DNA of 64,000 nucleotides from Tranzscheliella williamsii (GCA_023212725.1 JALBYF010000082.1:1-64000), one strand, 5' to 3'; positions 1-10,250 are shown, counted from the stretch's first letter. Notes: generated from the sequence alone by a model not told the origin. Numbers and translations: made by a program.

Positions 1-120
1 CCTTTGTATTGGCCCCTGTACCTTTGTATTGGCCCCTGTACCTTTGTATTGGCCCCTGTACCTTTGTATTGGCCGCTATGCTTTTATACTTGCCACTGTA
101 CTTTTCTATTTGGACCCTTA
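1..120. repeat. 20-bp minisatellite, decaying rightwards
   Basis: Three identical 20-bp units (cctttgtattggcccctgta) occupy 1-60. Three progressively diverged units follow at 61-80, 81-100 and 101-120. The array begins exactly at the window edge, so it probably continues to the left. The downstream end of the minus-strand frame at 84-842 lies inside the last degenerate units. Confidence 0.9.
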
Positions 121-842
121 AAAAATTCCAAAAAATGCAGGGTTGATGGGAGAATTGGAAGTTGCACCGGCACTTGTGATGGTGGTGGTGTCCAATATTG
201 AAGACAAACCAATACTTCATCAAGTATGCCAGAAACATCTTTCACGTTGTTCCACCTGCGTTTGAGAACCTCTATGAGGAGGTTGTTTGCCTCCGATAAC
301 TTGTTGACAGATGCCACAGAGAGCTTGACTAGTTTGGTGTTCCTGAAATTGATGGCGGACCTAAGGCCGCCCTGCAGAGCAGCAACACTTCTGTCGATAT
401 CTTCAGCGTTTGAGGGAACGGCACAGATTTCTTCCATCACAACGCCCAAATTTGCGACGAGCGACGACCAATACCAATCTTCCTTCCACTTGAGCTCCAG
501 ATTTCGAGCGTTCATCTGTAAAGTCCATGTGCCCTCTGACATATTGGAATCAAAGCTGTGATGGCTTATCGTGGGCGATGTGGGACCTTGATGTCCCAAA
601 GGGTCCGCTAAATGGTCTTGCAAACAAAGATAGATGTCGATGGCCTTGCCTAGGCCTGGACCCTTCATCGAAGCATCCTGAGCTTTTAGATGCCACAGAA
701 AGGCATCGTGCAAATCAGGATCTTTTGTGGCAGGCCTCACCAAGGAGCAATCCTCTTCGTTGTGGCTTTCGTATTGAAGGACCAGGGCTTGCGCCACAGC
801 GCTCTCCTTGATCCAGGGCAGCAACAGGAATTTCGATCGCAT
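84..842 (-). CDS. hypothetical protein, 252 aa, ends in minisatellite
   Basis: I do not recognise this protein. An uninterrupted minus-strand frame starts at the first in-frame ATG (842) and stops at 84. The sequence is protein-like: mixed composition, amphipathic helical stretches around residues 125-205, and a Trp-rich patch near residue 120 (KWKEDWYW). There is no signal peptide or membrane segment. The last ~12 residues are encoded by degenerate units of the 20-bp repeat array, so the C-terminus may be secondary, produced by repeat expansion or by truncation of a longer gene. The frame is also open a few codons upstream of the ATG, with a possible splice acceptor there, so a 5' exon could be missing. 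Its isolation next to a minisatellite in gene-poor DNA fits a gene relic or lineage-specific gene. It could also be a chance frame. Confidence 0.4.
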   Translation of the reverse strand: MRSKFLLLPWIKESAVAQALVLQYESHNEEDCSLVRPATKDPDLHDAFLWHLKAQDASMKGPGLGKAIDIYLCLQDHLADPLGHQGPTSPTISHHSFDSNMSEGTWTLQMNARNLELKWKEDWYWSSLVANLGVVMEEICAVPSNAEDIDRSVAALQGGLRSAINFRNTKLVKLSVASVNKLSEANNLLIEVLKRRWNNVKDVSGILDEVLVCLQYWTPPPSQVPVQLPILPSTLHFLEFFKGPNRKVQWQV

Positions 843-1789
843 CCTCAGCAAGCGAAGCACAGCAAAGAAAGCTAGACTACAATCATGGAAAAGGAGCCAA
901 AACTATCACCATCAGCTATTATGTTGCCCTGCCTAACCCTCATTGAACCTCTGCTGCGTCATTGCCGGGGATCTAACCCCTTCCTGAGATGCTTGCTCAA
1001 ATCATTGGCACCAGATCAAAAAACTCACAAGGACTATGTGAGTGGGAGACGAGGGGACAGAGAAGACTCAGGCCAAAATGGGGCCCAGAAGATAGAGAAG
1101 AAGGTGGGAAAGAGAGAAGGAAGAGGAAGCACTGGGAAGAGAGGATCAGAGAGGAGGAAGAGGAGGACAAACGGAGAAACTAGGTGCTTGCAAATTAGGG
1201 AAATGATACAGCAACGCGCATTTCAATATAGCGATGCATCTTCCCGATTTACACAATCACACGTGGGGGTTTCAAGTTGGACCTGAGACTCCAGAAACAT
1301 GAGTTTGTGTCGCACAAAACCACGCCATCCTCTGCCTTGTTTGTAGTTTTCAGCATGTTGATGTGTAGGCTTGCATGTGCTGTTTTGTGTTACATCCTTG
1401 GTGTGGCCTCACACCACGCTTGGTTGTGATCAACGTAATTGTATAACTGCAGTGTAGGGACAGTGTATGTTGTGTATGTACATCTAGAGGAGAGTGTCAC
1501 GACTGTACTATATACTATTGGCGAGGCAACCAAGTGTGGGGTGAAAGAGGGGGAACAATGTGAATAGGTCATTGGTGGTGTTAGGGGCTTGCAGATAAAA
1601 GCAAGCCCGATCTGCCGATGGCTCAGGAAATCGCCGATAGGCCGGAATTAACACTCTTGTTAAAGCTCGTTGCAACATTTTGCATGCCAAGCGCTCACAA
1701 CATACAGTATGTGCTGAGTTAGCAAACAACCGGCGGGGAGACAAAAGCCATGACGCAATCTGCTTGCCATGTCGGCTGCGTTGAACGGA
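843..1789. other. intergenic, no supported gene
   Basis: About 0.9 kb between the orphan minus-strand frame and the promoter of the small spliced gene. It has a purine-rich (gaggaagagga-type) stretch near 1060-1180 and TG-rich sequence at 1330-1500. A 133-codon ATG frame at 885-1286 is low-complexity Lys/Arg/Glu-rich and is not convincing. Confidence 0.5.
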
Positions 1790-1799
1790 GTATATAAGG
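1790..1799 (+). promoter_or_regulatory. TATA box
   Basis: The sequence gtatataagg lies about 65-70 bp upstream of the ATG at 1863, on the same strand as the small spliced gene. It is a canonical TATA element in a reasonable position for a fungal core promoter and supports transcription of that gene. Confidence 0.55.
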
Positions 1800-1862
1800 A
1801 CGGCACCTCTACTCCACCGCCCGCGGTGCCATTCAAGTTTCCTTAAGCCGCGCATAATCACC

Positions 1863-2352
1863 ATGACCACTAAGCTGGGTACCGGCCCCGGAACCTACGA
1901 TGAGAATGTCAAAAGCAGAGGAGAAGGACTCGATGTCGATGATGGCTCCGGTTCTGGTGAGCACTCGTCCTTCCCCTGCCGGCTTCGCCTTGCCACATTT
2001 GTCAAAAGCTCGATGCAACTGACACATCAGTTCCGCTTGAGCGGCGCTGTTTCTCATCCTTGCGTATGCTCCATTCCATGTTGCTTACTGTTGCTGCGGG
2101 GCGCTAGACAACGCTGTGCAGGACAAAGATTTGAGCACCGGTGCAGGAGAAGCAGACCAGCCAGGCCGCGGCTTCGATGCGGGGAAGGGTTCAGCAGACG
2201 GCCTCGGCGAGGACCTAAATGCAGGTAGCCGGGACGCTGATCGATACGGCGGCGGTGTCTCGCTGAATGCCGGCACGTACGACGAAGGGAGTACTCATGA
2301 GCCCAAGGCCTTTGATGGTGAGGCGGTTGTGAGAGGTGAGCCGACTTTATAA
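1863..2352 (+). CDS. small hydrophilin-like disordered protein, two exons, 112 aa
   Basis: Exon 1 is 1863-1956 and exon 2 is 2108-2352, joined across a 151-bp intron (donor gtgagc, branch-like cttac, acceptor ctag). The reading phase matches across the junction. The product is almost entirely Gly, Asp, Ala, Glu, Ser and Arg, with no hydrophobic core, Cys or Trp, as in hydrophilins/LEA-like stress proteins. The pentapeptide GTYDE occurs once in each exon (residues 11-15 and near 94), which supports the splice and suggests an internal imperfect repeat. No signal peptide is visible, so it is probably cytosolic or nuclear. A TATA box sits 70 bp upstream, fitting inducible expression. The function is inferred from composition only; I know no named family. 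Confidence 0.5.
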
Positions 2353-4339
2353 TGGTCATCACAGACCACGCCCTTACACCGGTACTTTTCTGCGGGCGAT
2401 TATCTGACACCGCACATGGAACCACCTCCTATCTCTTCCTCCGGCTCTCGGTCACGTCGCAATGTACGTGCTCTTCCTACAGATCTCGGTAAGAAGGTGA
2501 AGCAGAAGCTATCCTGATGAGGCATGCCGGCGCCTACGGCAGCGCCAACTAGGATCTTGTACTTTAGGCAGCGCGCCACCTGCATGGTGCCATCTCTGTA
2601 CGATTTGCGATCCACGACGGTGCTATGTGAACGGCATCAAGAAGTTTCTGACTGAATATGCCGTTACCGTTCTGGTTCTGATCACGCTCATCGTCTGTGA
2701 CATGAATCTGTTTGCCTCGCCTTATATGCAACAATGGGAAGCAGACGACTGTCGCCTAAAGCCATCTAAGTGAAGCCTTGCAATGATGGGCAGCTTGACT
2801 TTAGGTACTGACTATTAGAAGGAGGAGCGGGACCGCTGAGATAATGGAACTATTGATTGTTCGGGGCAAAGACCCATTCAAAGAGCCCTGAAGTCGGCTG
2901 AAAATCGTCGGCAGAGGCGCACATGGAGGATTACAGGCAACTTGGTCGTTCCCAGAGTAGTGATCCATAGCAATATGGTATCATCTGGTTCGCGGACCGG
3001 ACCTAGAGCCAAACAAGCATGGCCGCATGGAAGCGCTTCACGAAGGTGCTTAGCATTTTGCCGTATATCCGTCCCTGCTGATCTTTCGTACGGTATGGGT
3101 TCGCCACGGGACAAGGAATTCTCGGCGATGATTGTCTGTACGATCAAACACTCAACGTCGTGATACAATGTAGTAGTGTGGAACGCCACCTGTCGGGGAA
3201 GGCATCCTTTGTCCCGACTTGCTGTATACTACCCCGCATTCTGCCAAAGTCCGCAGGGTCAGGGCAACGCGGGGAAAGCGTTGCCTTCGCCGCCTAAGGC
3301 TACTGCAGCAAGCGGAAATTCTACTGTAGCGGGGACACAAACGCGGATGGGTGACAGAATTGTCGTGCGGATGCGCAGGATGCGAAATGAGGATATCACG
3401 GAGAATTGCTACTGACTCGTGCGAGATCTGGTTGAATTGCACATGGTTGGATTACCGCTAGAGGCAATCACCACGCTGGTCCTGCGCTAGGAACAACTGG
3501 GCCAATACCCGAACAGCCTCGCACATGGCCATTCTAGGCCTAAAGCGACCCCGGATTGTCCCACGAGGCATCACTGACAAGGCCATCCGTCTCATCACCG
3601 TCTTTCAGTTGGGATGTAGCCAAAACACGAGCATCTCGGCGAAAGGAGGGAGAATGACTGGGAGGTCGATGCGCAGGTCGGTCTGCGGTGGTGAGGAGAG
3701 ATGTGTGCCGTCGGCCGAGCGGGCGGCTATGACTGTGACTGTGACTCCGATCGAATAAGTCACTTGATTACCTGCCAAGGTTTTTTTCTTGGGCAACGCA
3801 ATCCCCACATTCTTCTTCCACCTTGGCTCTGGCGCCATCTGCAACTGCGCACCGAGCTTGCGGATACGACAGTATTTGCACTCACTTGCGTTGCGTCCTC
3901 ACCGTTTACATCGTGATTCGTTGCGCGCAAGTCTGCGTATTTGGCTGCCTCCCCACACAGAGTGGACCCTGCGTTTTTCTTCCCCAACGTGCTGCAGAGC
4001 CGCCCATCCTCCCCGCTTCCCGTGTGAAGTGGCTGGTTTCATTCGGCTTACTTCTCCTTGCGGAGCCCCTCATCAGCTTTCCCCCACAATACTGCTGCAC
4101 GTCCGCTCAGCGCTCGTACCTTCTGGTCCACGTCCTGCCTTTCTCCACAGCTACAAAAGGGCTCTTCTCTTGCAGCGGCTTCTCCTGTCACTGTCGACAT
4201 CTCCGCCTCTTTATTGGCCAGTACCGCCTTCTAACCAACCACTCCCCCTCCCAGACAACTCTTGCTCCCATCCGCATCCGTCGGCCACCCAAGCTACCAC
4301 CTCGTGGTCCCCTTCACCGCCGTCGCTACCACATCCGAC
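2353..4339. other. gene-poor interval and leader of the transporter gene
   Basis: Only short overlapping frames without protein-like composition are seen. A short tgactgtgactgtgact microsatellite lies at about 3729-3748. From about 3830 onward the plus strand becomes strongly pyrimidine-rich (C/T) up to the ATG at 4340, consistent with promoter and 5' leader of the MFS gene. Confidence 0.5.
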
Positions 4340-6051
4340 ATGGTATCCACTCGTAATCACCCGGATCCCAAGCATCCCTACAATTTTCCAACATGGAGGA
4401 AATTGCTTATGCTTGCGGCGATCTCATTGAGCGCCTTTGCTGCCAATGAGATGGCTGCAGCACATTTGACAGTAAGTACATCTGCACTTTCATCACCCTT
4501 TGTCTTCTGCTTGCCTGCATCACCCCGGACATCGAGCTCATCCCCTCTTTCCTCCTCTTCACCCCCGTTCTCTACATAGGCCTTCCCTTTGCTCTCTCTC
4601 GACTTTGATCGCACTATTGATGCCATTGCCAACACTATCGGTATCTCTATTCTTGGTCTTGGCACCGGTCCTTTGTTGTGGAACGCCATCGCCGAATCCG
4701 TCGGAAGGCGTCCAGCCATGCTCCTTGGATGGACCCTCTATCTCCCTTGTGCCGTCTGGCTCTCTCGTGCCACCAGCTACGATAGCTTCGCTGCCGCGCG
4801 CTTCTTCGCCGGTTTCACCGCGTCGGTTTCCCAGACCATTCCCGCCTCACTGATTTCGGAGACTTTCATGCCGGAGCACAGAGGCGCTGCTATTGCTACC
4901 TGGACCGTTCTTCTCGTCTGCGGACCTGTCTCCGCTCCGATCATTGGTTCCGGCATCCTCACCACCACCACCAATTGGAGATGGAGTAAGTTTTCCATCC
5001 CTCTGTCTTGCTCATCGCCACCTATTCCAGCGAAGCTCTATGCTGACCATCTTACCTTCTTCGTTTTTCTTGCTTTCCAGTCTATTACTTTATCATTATG
5101 CTCGCCGGTCTGGTTTGGATTATGTTGGTCCTCTTTGTTCCTGAGACCCGCTATGTACTCAACTCCGAGGCTGTCCTAGCGTCTTCGCCGGTCGATGCCT
5201 TGGAGCAAGACAAGGAGAAAGATGCGGTTTCATTCGACATGGCCGGCACCTCGACACCACCTCTACACGGCAACACTTCTCTGGAGCGCCCTGTATACGG
5301 CCGAGTAGGCGCCGCATGGTACCCGTGGAAAGAGCCTGTTCGCTTCCTCAAGGAGATCGTGGCTCCTTTGCAAATGGTCATCTACCTGCCCATCATTCTG
5401 CCCTCGATCCTCTACGCAGTCATTTTTATGTGGTCTGTCGGCTTCACCATCATTACCCCACAAGTCTTTCCCCTCGCACCTTGGCGACTCAGTAATGTGG
5501 CGGTCGGTGCCACCTTTATGGCTGCCGCGGTCGGTGCCATTTTCGGCAAGTTCGCAGGCGGCTTTCTTGCCGACTCGACAGTGTCCTGGTTCGTGCGCAG
5601 GAACGCCGACATGGCTGGTATCGATGGCGAGGGCCGGCGTGTGCCCGAATACCGGTTGTGGGCGGTTCTGCCCCACATCTTCATTCTTCCGCTTGGGCTG
5701 CTGCTCTACGGGATTGGGTATGCGCGGGACATGTCGTGGCCGACTGAGGTGATCGGCGGCTTTGGGCTGTACTACGTCAGCAACTCGGCGATGGGCGGAA
5801 TCCTGCAGACGTACATCATCGAATCGTACATCACCAAGGCGGTACACGGCATTGCGCTCTTCAACTTTGTCAAGTGCGCGCTCGCATTTGCCGCGCCGTT
5901 CTTTGTGCCAGAGTGGGCGTTCGAAGGCTTTGCCAAGGCGTACATCGCGCAAGCTGTCATCACCGCCGCACTCGCTGTGCTCGTGACCGGCGTGCTCATC
6001 GTCGGCGGCGGCCGCCTACGCCGCGCACAGAAGATGGTCAGCGCCTCCTGA
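4340..6051 (+). CDS. MFS transporter, three exons, 502 aa
   Basis: The exons are 4340-4471, 4580-4985 and 5081-6051. Donors are gtaagt and acceptors tag/cag, and the phases (0, then 1) match. The product is a 12-helix major facilitator superfamily permease of the plasma or an internal membrane. Visible family marks are the loop 2-3 signature ending GRRPAM (around residues 93-98), the RxxxGF-type motif in helix 4, a helix-5 motif-C-like GPVSAPIIGS, the junction NWRWIYYFI created by splicing exon 2 to exon 3, and VPETRYV after helix 6. These are typical of the DHA1-like (drug:H+ antiporter, polyamine/multidrug) branch. A hydrophilic central loop (about residues 215-270) precedes helices 7-12. 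The substrate cannot be read from sequence. It converges with the SmB gene downstream. Confidence 0.88.
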
Positions 6052-6453
6052 CGGGCCCCGATAACCGTGCCTCTCCCCAATTTTGTATTCTCGCCCAGCT
6101 CTTGCTCAAGGACCCGCGCTCAACCGTTGTGCTTGCTTCGTACAGTGATGCCTTCCATCCCGCCTGCGTCACGTCCACCGTGCCCTGCGTAGCCAGCGTG
6201 CCAGATACCACGGACAGCGCCGCCACAGCGTAACAGTGCCTTCACTCCAGCACAAGACCTGTACTGACGCACGGCAAATGCGTCCACAGGTCAGCCAAGT
6301 ACGGTCGCGTGGAGAGCGTCGCGTAGACATGCCGTATGGTAATTGTATAACGCGGTAAGACTAGGAATACACTGGGATCAAAGGCGCGAAAGCGCACGTC
6401 GGTCAGGATGCTTTAGGAGCGTTGAGAATCCACTCGTCTTTTTTGTACGGCGC
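6052..6453. terminator. convergent 3' region
   Basis: Four hundred bases between the stop of the MFS gene (plus) and the stop of SmB (minus). No gene is seen. It must contain both 3' UTRs and polyadenylation regions, but no single signal stands out. Confidence 0.35.
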
Positions 6454-7292
6454 TTATTGGGGCCGAGGAGGCATTCCGAAGCTGAGCAGCAAAGAGGAAG
6501 CATTAGTCAGGTTCGCCGTGAGGAGAGGAATATTACTGCCGGACAAGAGGTAGTACGTACCCAGGCGGTGGTCTTGGTGGGAAGCCTCCTGGGGGCGGAG
6601 CAGCAAAACCCGGAGGAGGGCCGGCGGGCATACCGGGGAAACCAGGCGGGCGGAAGCCAGGGGGAGGCCCCGAAGGCATGCCGGGCGGCGGCGGCATACC
6701 GGGCATTCCTGGCGGCGGAGGTCTCGCGTAGGGCATCGGTCTGCCCATCATCGGAGGCGGAGCACCCACGGGCGGCACTGCCAAACCCATTCCACGACCC
6801 ATTGGCGCCCCTCGTCCCGGCCCGGGCTGCATCTAGATTGACACGAAGCAAGGAATCAGATAGGTCAGCTATGTGATGTTTTTGCCCGTCTGCTGCGCTG
6901 TCTGGCGTCGGGCAAGTACTTACAGTGGCCTCTCTCCTGTCGTCAGCGGGCGGCGGCGCCTCGATTGCCATGCTGACAATATTTTCACCCCTGAGAATGA
7001 GCAAACCAAGCGTCCTTTTTTGCTCTTGTACACCTGCTGAAGCGGCTGCTGCGCCGGCAGCAGCATCCTCGTCATCCACTTCGTCTGCTTTTGATGCAGA
7101 AGCGGCAGCCCGCGCTTTGGCCTTCTTGGACTTGATCTTGCGATATTCTTGACAATCGGCAAGGACGAGATTCATGTGGGCGTCAAAGGCGAGCAGCTGT
7201 CCAACGATCTGGCGCGAGTCATTTAGTGTGATCCGGAGCCGGTAGTTGATCAGCGACATCATCTTGCCGCCCTTTGGCTTGGTCGGCGGCAT
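6454..7292 (-). CDS. SMB1: small nuclear ribonucleoprotein SmB, three exons, 222 aa
   Basis: The exons on the minus strand are 7292-6924, 6832-6561 and 6481-6454. The introns are 91 and 79 bp with GTAAGT and GTACGT donors and CTGAC-type branch sites; phases 0 and 2 match. SmB is a core ring subunit of the U1, U2, U4 and U5 snRNPs. The Sm1 motif spans residues about 12-50 (INYRLRITLNDSRQIVGQ, then FDAHMNLVL) and Sm2 about 95-111 (LGLLILRGENIVSMAIE). Between them is an unusually Ala-rich and acidic insert (57-90). The C-terminus is the Pro/Gly/Met-rich tail typical of SmB/B', ending GFGMPPRPQ when the third exon is used. If intron 2 is retained, translation ends instead in YVLPLVRQ. Confidence 0.93.
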
Positions 7293-8480
7293 GCTGGGCT
7301 AGAATGTACAGCTTGCCTTGGGCAGCTATTCGAACCAAGGCGACGGCTGAAAGGGGTAGCCAGCGTCCTACTCAATAAGGAGTAGTTGTTAATCCGAAGC
7401 TACGGGAAGTGACGGAGTGGCAGTGATATTTAGGACAACGCTGAGGCGAGATGGTAGGTTAAATGAAGAAGATGATTAGGATGGATTCAGGATCGGGGCG
7501 CGAATCTGAATCTTGAATGGGTCACGTGAATGACAAGGGCAGGCCAAGGCGGTTCCGAGCCAAAGAACTCTAACAACCTCATCCACTCACACATGTGATA
7601 AGCGAGCCTCCTTTGGGTCAAGATCGGGACGCGACGTAACGAAGACAAGGGCTCTACGCGCATACTGGCGGCTTATCTGAACCGATCGTGGAGTCAACCC
7701 GCCTCTGGCTGGAAACGGAAAGCCCACGGGCACAGGACCCTGCTTACAATAAGCCAGTTCCTGCCTTTCCGCCTGAAGCGATCTCGCTTCCCACCGAGTT
7801 GAACAACGGCAGTCGCCGACTGCCTTTTGGCATGATTTGATACGGTTCAGCAGAAGCGCCTGCCCTGCATGCGATCGCGACTCAGCACAAGCCGTGCGAT
7901 TATAGCGGTAGATTGCTGGCGGGAAACGAACAAAGCCCTCGATCGCGATGCCGATACTCTGCCTACTTCTTGTTGTACATATTACAACATGACCACATCA
8001 CAGTCACACGGGGGCGTGTGACTGTGATGCGGTGACTGTGACTGTAACTGGAAGCTCGCCGGTGGATTGAGACTGCAATTGGTGAGGCAAGAGGAGGACT
8101 GCTGAACCATCCCTGTCCCCGTTCCTCTCCAGTACATATCCCGGGCCTACATCATCATCACTAGTTTTGATTGGGCTTGAGCTTCCGCCTCTCCGTCTTC
8201 GTTATATTCACAGCTCTTCTCTCTTGCGGAACTTGATCACGTCGCCCTCCACACCAATACCATCCTCCTTCATTGCTCTTACTGCACTCGCTTTCGTCCG
8301 TGCTTGTGAGCCGATTTACTTCAATCTCTCCTCTTCTTCAGGCAGAAGCGATTCGTCTATCCTCGGTTTCTTCCTCTCCGCCTTGGTGTTCATTCCGGTC
8401 GGTGCGCCAGCACTGCCATTGTGTGTTTGAGCCATTTGCTCTATATCCTTCCGCGTACCGAGCTTTGATGGGCAGTCGCT
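7293..8480. other. divergent intergenic region with hairpin and uORF
   Basis: About 1.2 kb between two divergently transcribed genes, SmB and the zinc-finger protein. It contains a perfect 15-bp inverted repeat at 7996-8029, a tgactgtgactgt microsatellite just after it, a C/T-rich leader from about 8170, and an upstream ATG at 8468. No gene is supported. Confidence 0.5.
7996..8029. repeat. perfect 15-bp inverted repeat with 4-base loop
   Basis: The left arm 7996-8010 (catcacagtcacacg) is the exact reverse complement of 8015-8029 (cgtgtgactgtgatg), separated by gggg. The arms consist of the same CACAGTCAC/GTGACTGTG motif that recurs as a direct repeat immediately downstream (8031-8048). It could be a cruciform, a dimeric factor-binding site, or a rearranged microsatellite. 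Confidence 0.8.
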
Positions 8481-8521
8481 ATGCCTCTCTTTCTCTCTAC
8501 TCTCCGCTCGCGAACCAATAG
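8468..8521 (+). promoter_or_regulatory. upstream ORF overlapping the main start
   Basis: An ATG at 8468, 13 bases upstream of the main ATG (8481) and in another frame, opens a 17-codon frame that stops at 8521, inside the main coding region. Scanning ribosomes that use it would bypass the main start, so it could dampen translation if it lies inside the transcript. Confidence 0.35.
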
Positions 8522-10250
8522 TTTGCTCGACAACATCACTGGCGCCATACCCGAGCCCCCGCCGAATGGTACCTACAAAGACCGATCGCTGACCTGCCGC
8601 AGGTGCGGAAACCGCTTCAGGGATCTCCTCGAACTCGATGGTCACTTCAACCTCTTGCCCCACCACTCTGACTACGCAGACAGTCACGATTATAAGTCCT
8701 TTGTCCGGCCCAGGGTAGCTCGCAGCCGCCAACAAGTCAGCGCGCAAAGCTTGTCTGACCTGCCAGCCAGCCCCGTTCTGGCCGTCCCTCCGTTGGCGGA
8801 TGGCTCTCCGAGCTCAGAACCGGTACAACAGCCTGCCAGCAGCTTCAGCCAGTCCGCCGCATATTATCACACCAATGCCAAAGGCGGAGAAGTTCCGAGA
8901 CCTGCGTTCTTCCGTAGAGTCAAAAGCTCTACCTTAGTCAACCCGGCAGCAAGCCAAAGCCATGGCGAACATAAGGCAACCTCAACCCCTGAGCACGGCA
9001 CCATCTCCAATCTGGCCCTAAGCCCCAACAAGGGCAAAGCGAAAGCCAGTGAAGTTCTTAGAAGATTACGTAGCGCAAGCAATAGAGATATGCACGAGGC
9101 ATCGTTCATCCAGGTTCTGGATTCTGACGATCGTACCTCGGAACAGAACCAGAGTAACAGACGCACACAAGAGCCGTCGCTCTCTCCTCAGTCGTTCCCC
9201 GCCACCATCAAGGCCTTGCCCTCTATTTCCCCATCTACGCTTCAAGATAGTGATCCGGATCTCGAATCAGTCAGTTCTCTCTCCAGCTTCCGCACCGCCA
9301 CCTCCACCGACACCCCGATGCCGGAGAAGACAAGGCTCGCACCAGCTTACGCTGGTGCTTCCATATCGGACAAGCATGCTTCCCACCATAGTTCAAACGC
9401 GCGCATCGAGAAACACGGCCACCTCCCACGATTTCCTAGCAGTGGCCTTGTCAGCGTCCCATCCAATTCTTCATCACAGCGTCGGATCCGCGCAGCGGCA
9501 CATGCTAGACCACGGCATGCAAGCGAAGCCGATCTATTGGTGACGCCACCGTCAATGCTTCATGATCCCCGTGACCAACCTCCGTCTTACCACGAGCTTC
9601 ACCAATCTGCGGACCCGTCTGAAGACAAGCGCAAAACACAGGTATCAGGCGCATGCTCGGCAATCGCAGAACCCAGATTCAACAGCGACGCACCCTCGGT
9701 GTCAATGTCGTCAGCTGCTTTTGTCCGTCAGGGTGGCTCGCCAACTCAGCAAAGGAGAAGCACAGTCCTTCAATCCCCTTCTCCCATCTCTAATACAATC
9801 CCCGCCTTCCCAGTGACTTTCTCCACTGCGGACAGTCAAGATGACACTGGCAATGATCTCTACTCCTCGTTCAACACTGCCCTTGACCCCTTCATGGACC
9901 AGCGACAGGGGTTTCAATACCATTCTAGGCCGGCATACGTTGCAACTCCCTCCGACATGCCGACATCTCCTCTCGCTTCTCCTGCCTCCTCCCTTGTAAC
10001 ACCCCGGACACCTTCAGCTGCATTTTCCACCGATTTTTCCGCTCAGTTGCCTTTCCGGTCCGGTGCTGTTCAGCCTTCGTCGATTCAAAAAGCTCATCGA
10101 CGTCACGCATCGCGGTCCAAGTCTGAATCTAATCCTGCGAGCACACGCTGCCCCACGTGTTTCGTCAAGTACCCAAGTCTCGCCAGTGTCCTCCGCCATC
10201 TGGAAGACTCCGATTGCGGCGCAGTCGAGTTCGAAAGCGGCATCATGTGA
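8481..10250 (+). CDS. disordered protein with two terminal zinc-finger-like motifs, 589 aa
   Basis: A single intronless frame. Near the N-terminus is a C2H2-like motif (C39, C42, H55, H61 or H62: CRRCGNRF then HFNLLPHH). At the extreme C-terminus is a second C2HC-like motif (C557, C560, H573, C579: CPTCFVKY then RHLEDSDC). The 490 residues between them are Ser/Pro/Thr/Gln-rich and probably disordered, with many SP/TP sites that proline-directed kinases could use. No catalytic domain, signal peptide or membrane segment is visible. Such architecture would suit a regulatory nucleic-acid- or protein-binding role, but the fingers are separated singletons, so DNA binding is not assured. I do not recognise a named family. 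The start is preceded by an overlapping uORF. Confidence 0.75.
   Translation: MPLFLSTLRSRTNSLLDNITGAIPEPPPNGTYKDRSLTCRRCGNRFRDLLELDGHFNLLPHHSDYADSHDYKSFVRPRVARSRQQVSAQSLSDLPASPVLAVPPLADGSPSSEPVQQPASSFSQSAAYYHTNAKGGEVPRPAFFRRVKSSTLVNPAASQSHGEHKATSTPEHGTISNLALSPNKGKAKASEVLRRLRSASNRDMHEASFIQVLDSDDRTSEQNQSNRRTQEPSLSPQSFPATIKALPSISPSTLQDSDPDLESVSSLSSFRTATSTDTPMPEKTRLAPAYAGASISDKHASHHSSNARIEKHGHLPRFPSSGLVSVPSNSSSQRRIRAAAHARPRHASEADLLVTPPSMLHDPRDQPPSYHELHQSADPSEDKRKTQVSGACSAIAEPRFNSDAPSVSMSSAAFVRQGGSPTQQRRSTVLQSPSPISNTIPAFPVTFSTADSQDDTGNDLYSSFNTALDPFMDQRQGFQYHSRPAYVATPSDMPTSPLASPASSLVTPRTPSAAFSTDFSAQLPFRSGAVQPSSIQKAHRRHASRSKSESNPASTRCPTCFVKYPSLASVLRHLEDSDCGAVEFESGIM

Noticed and set aside
885..1286. 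133-codon ATG frame
   Set aside because: Low-complexity Lys/Arg/Glu part from a purine-rich stretch, no homology-like pattern, no promoter signal.
2878..3442. Two overlapping minus-strand frames of about 100 codons
   Set aside because: Composition is not protein-like and no splice pattern joins them convincingly.
7310..7345. tRNA-like B-box (ggttcgaa on the minus strand)
   Set aside because: Flanking bases cannot form a T-arm stem and no A box lies upstream.
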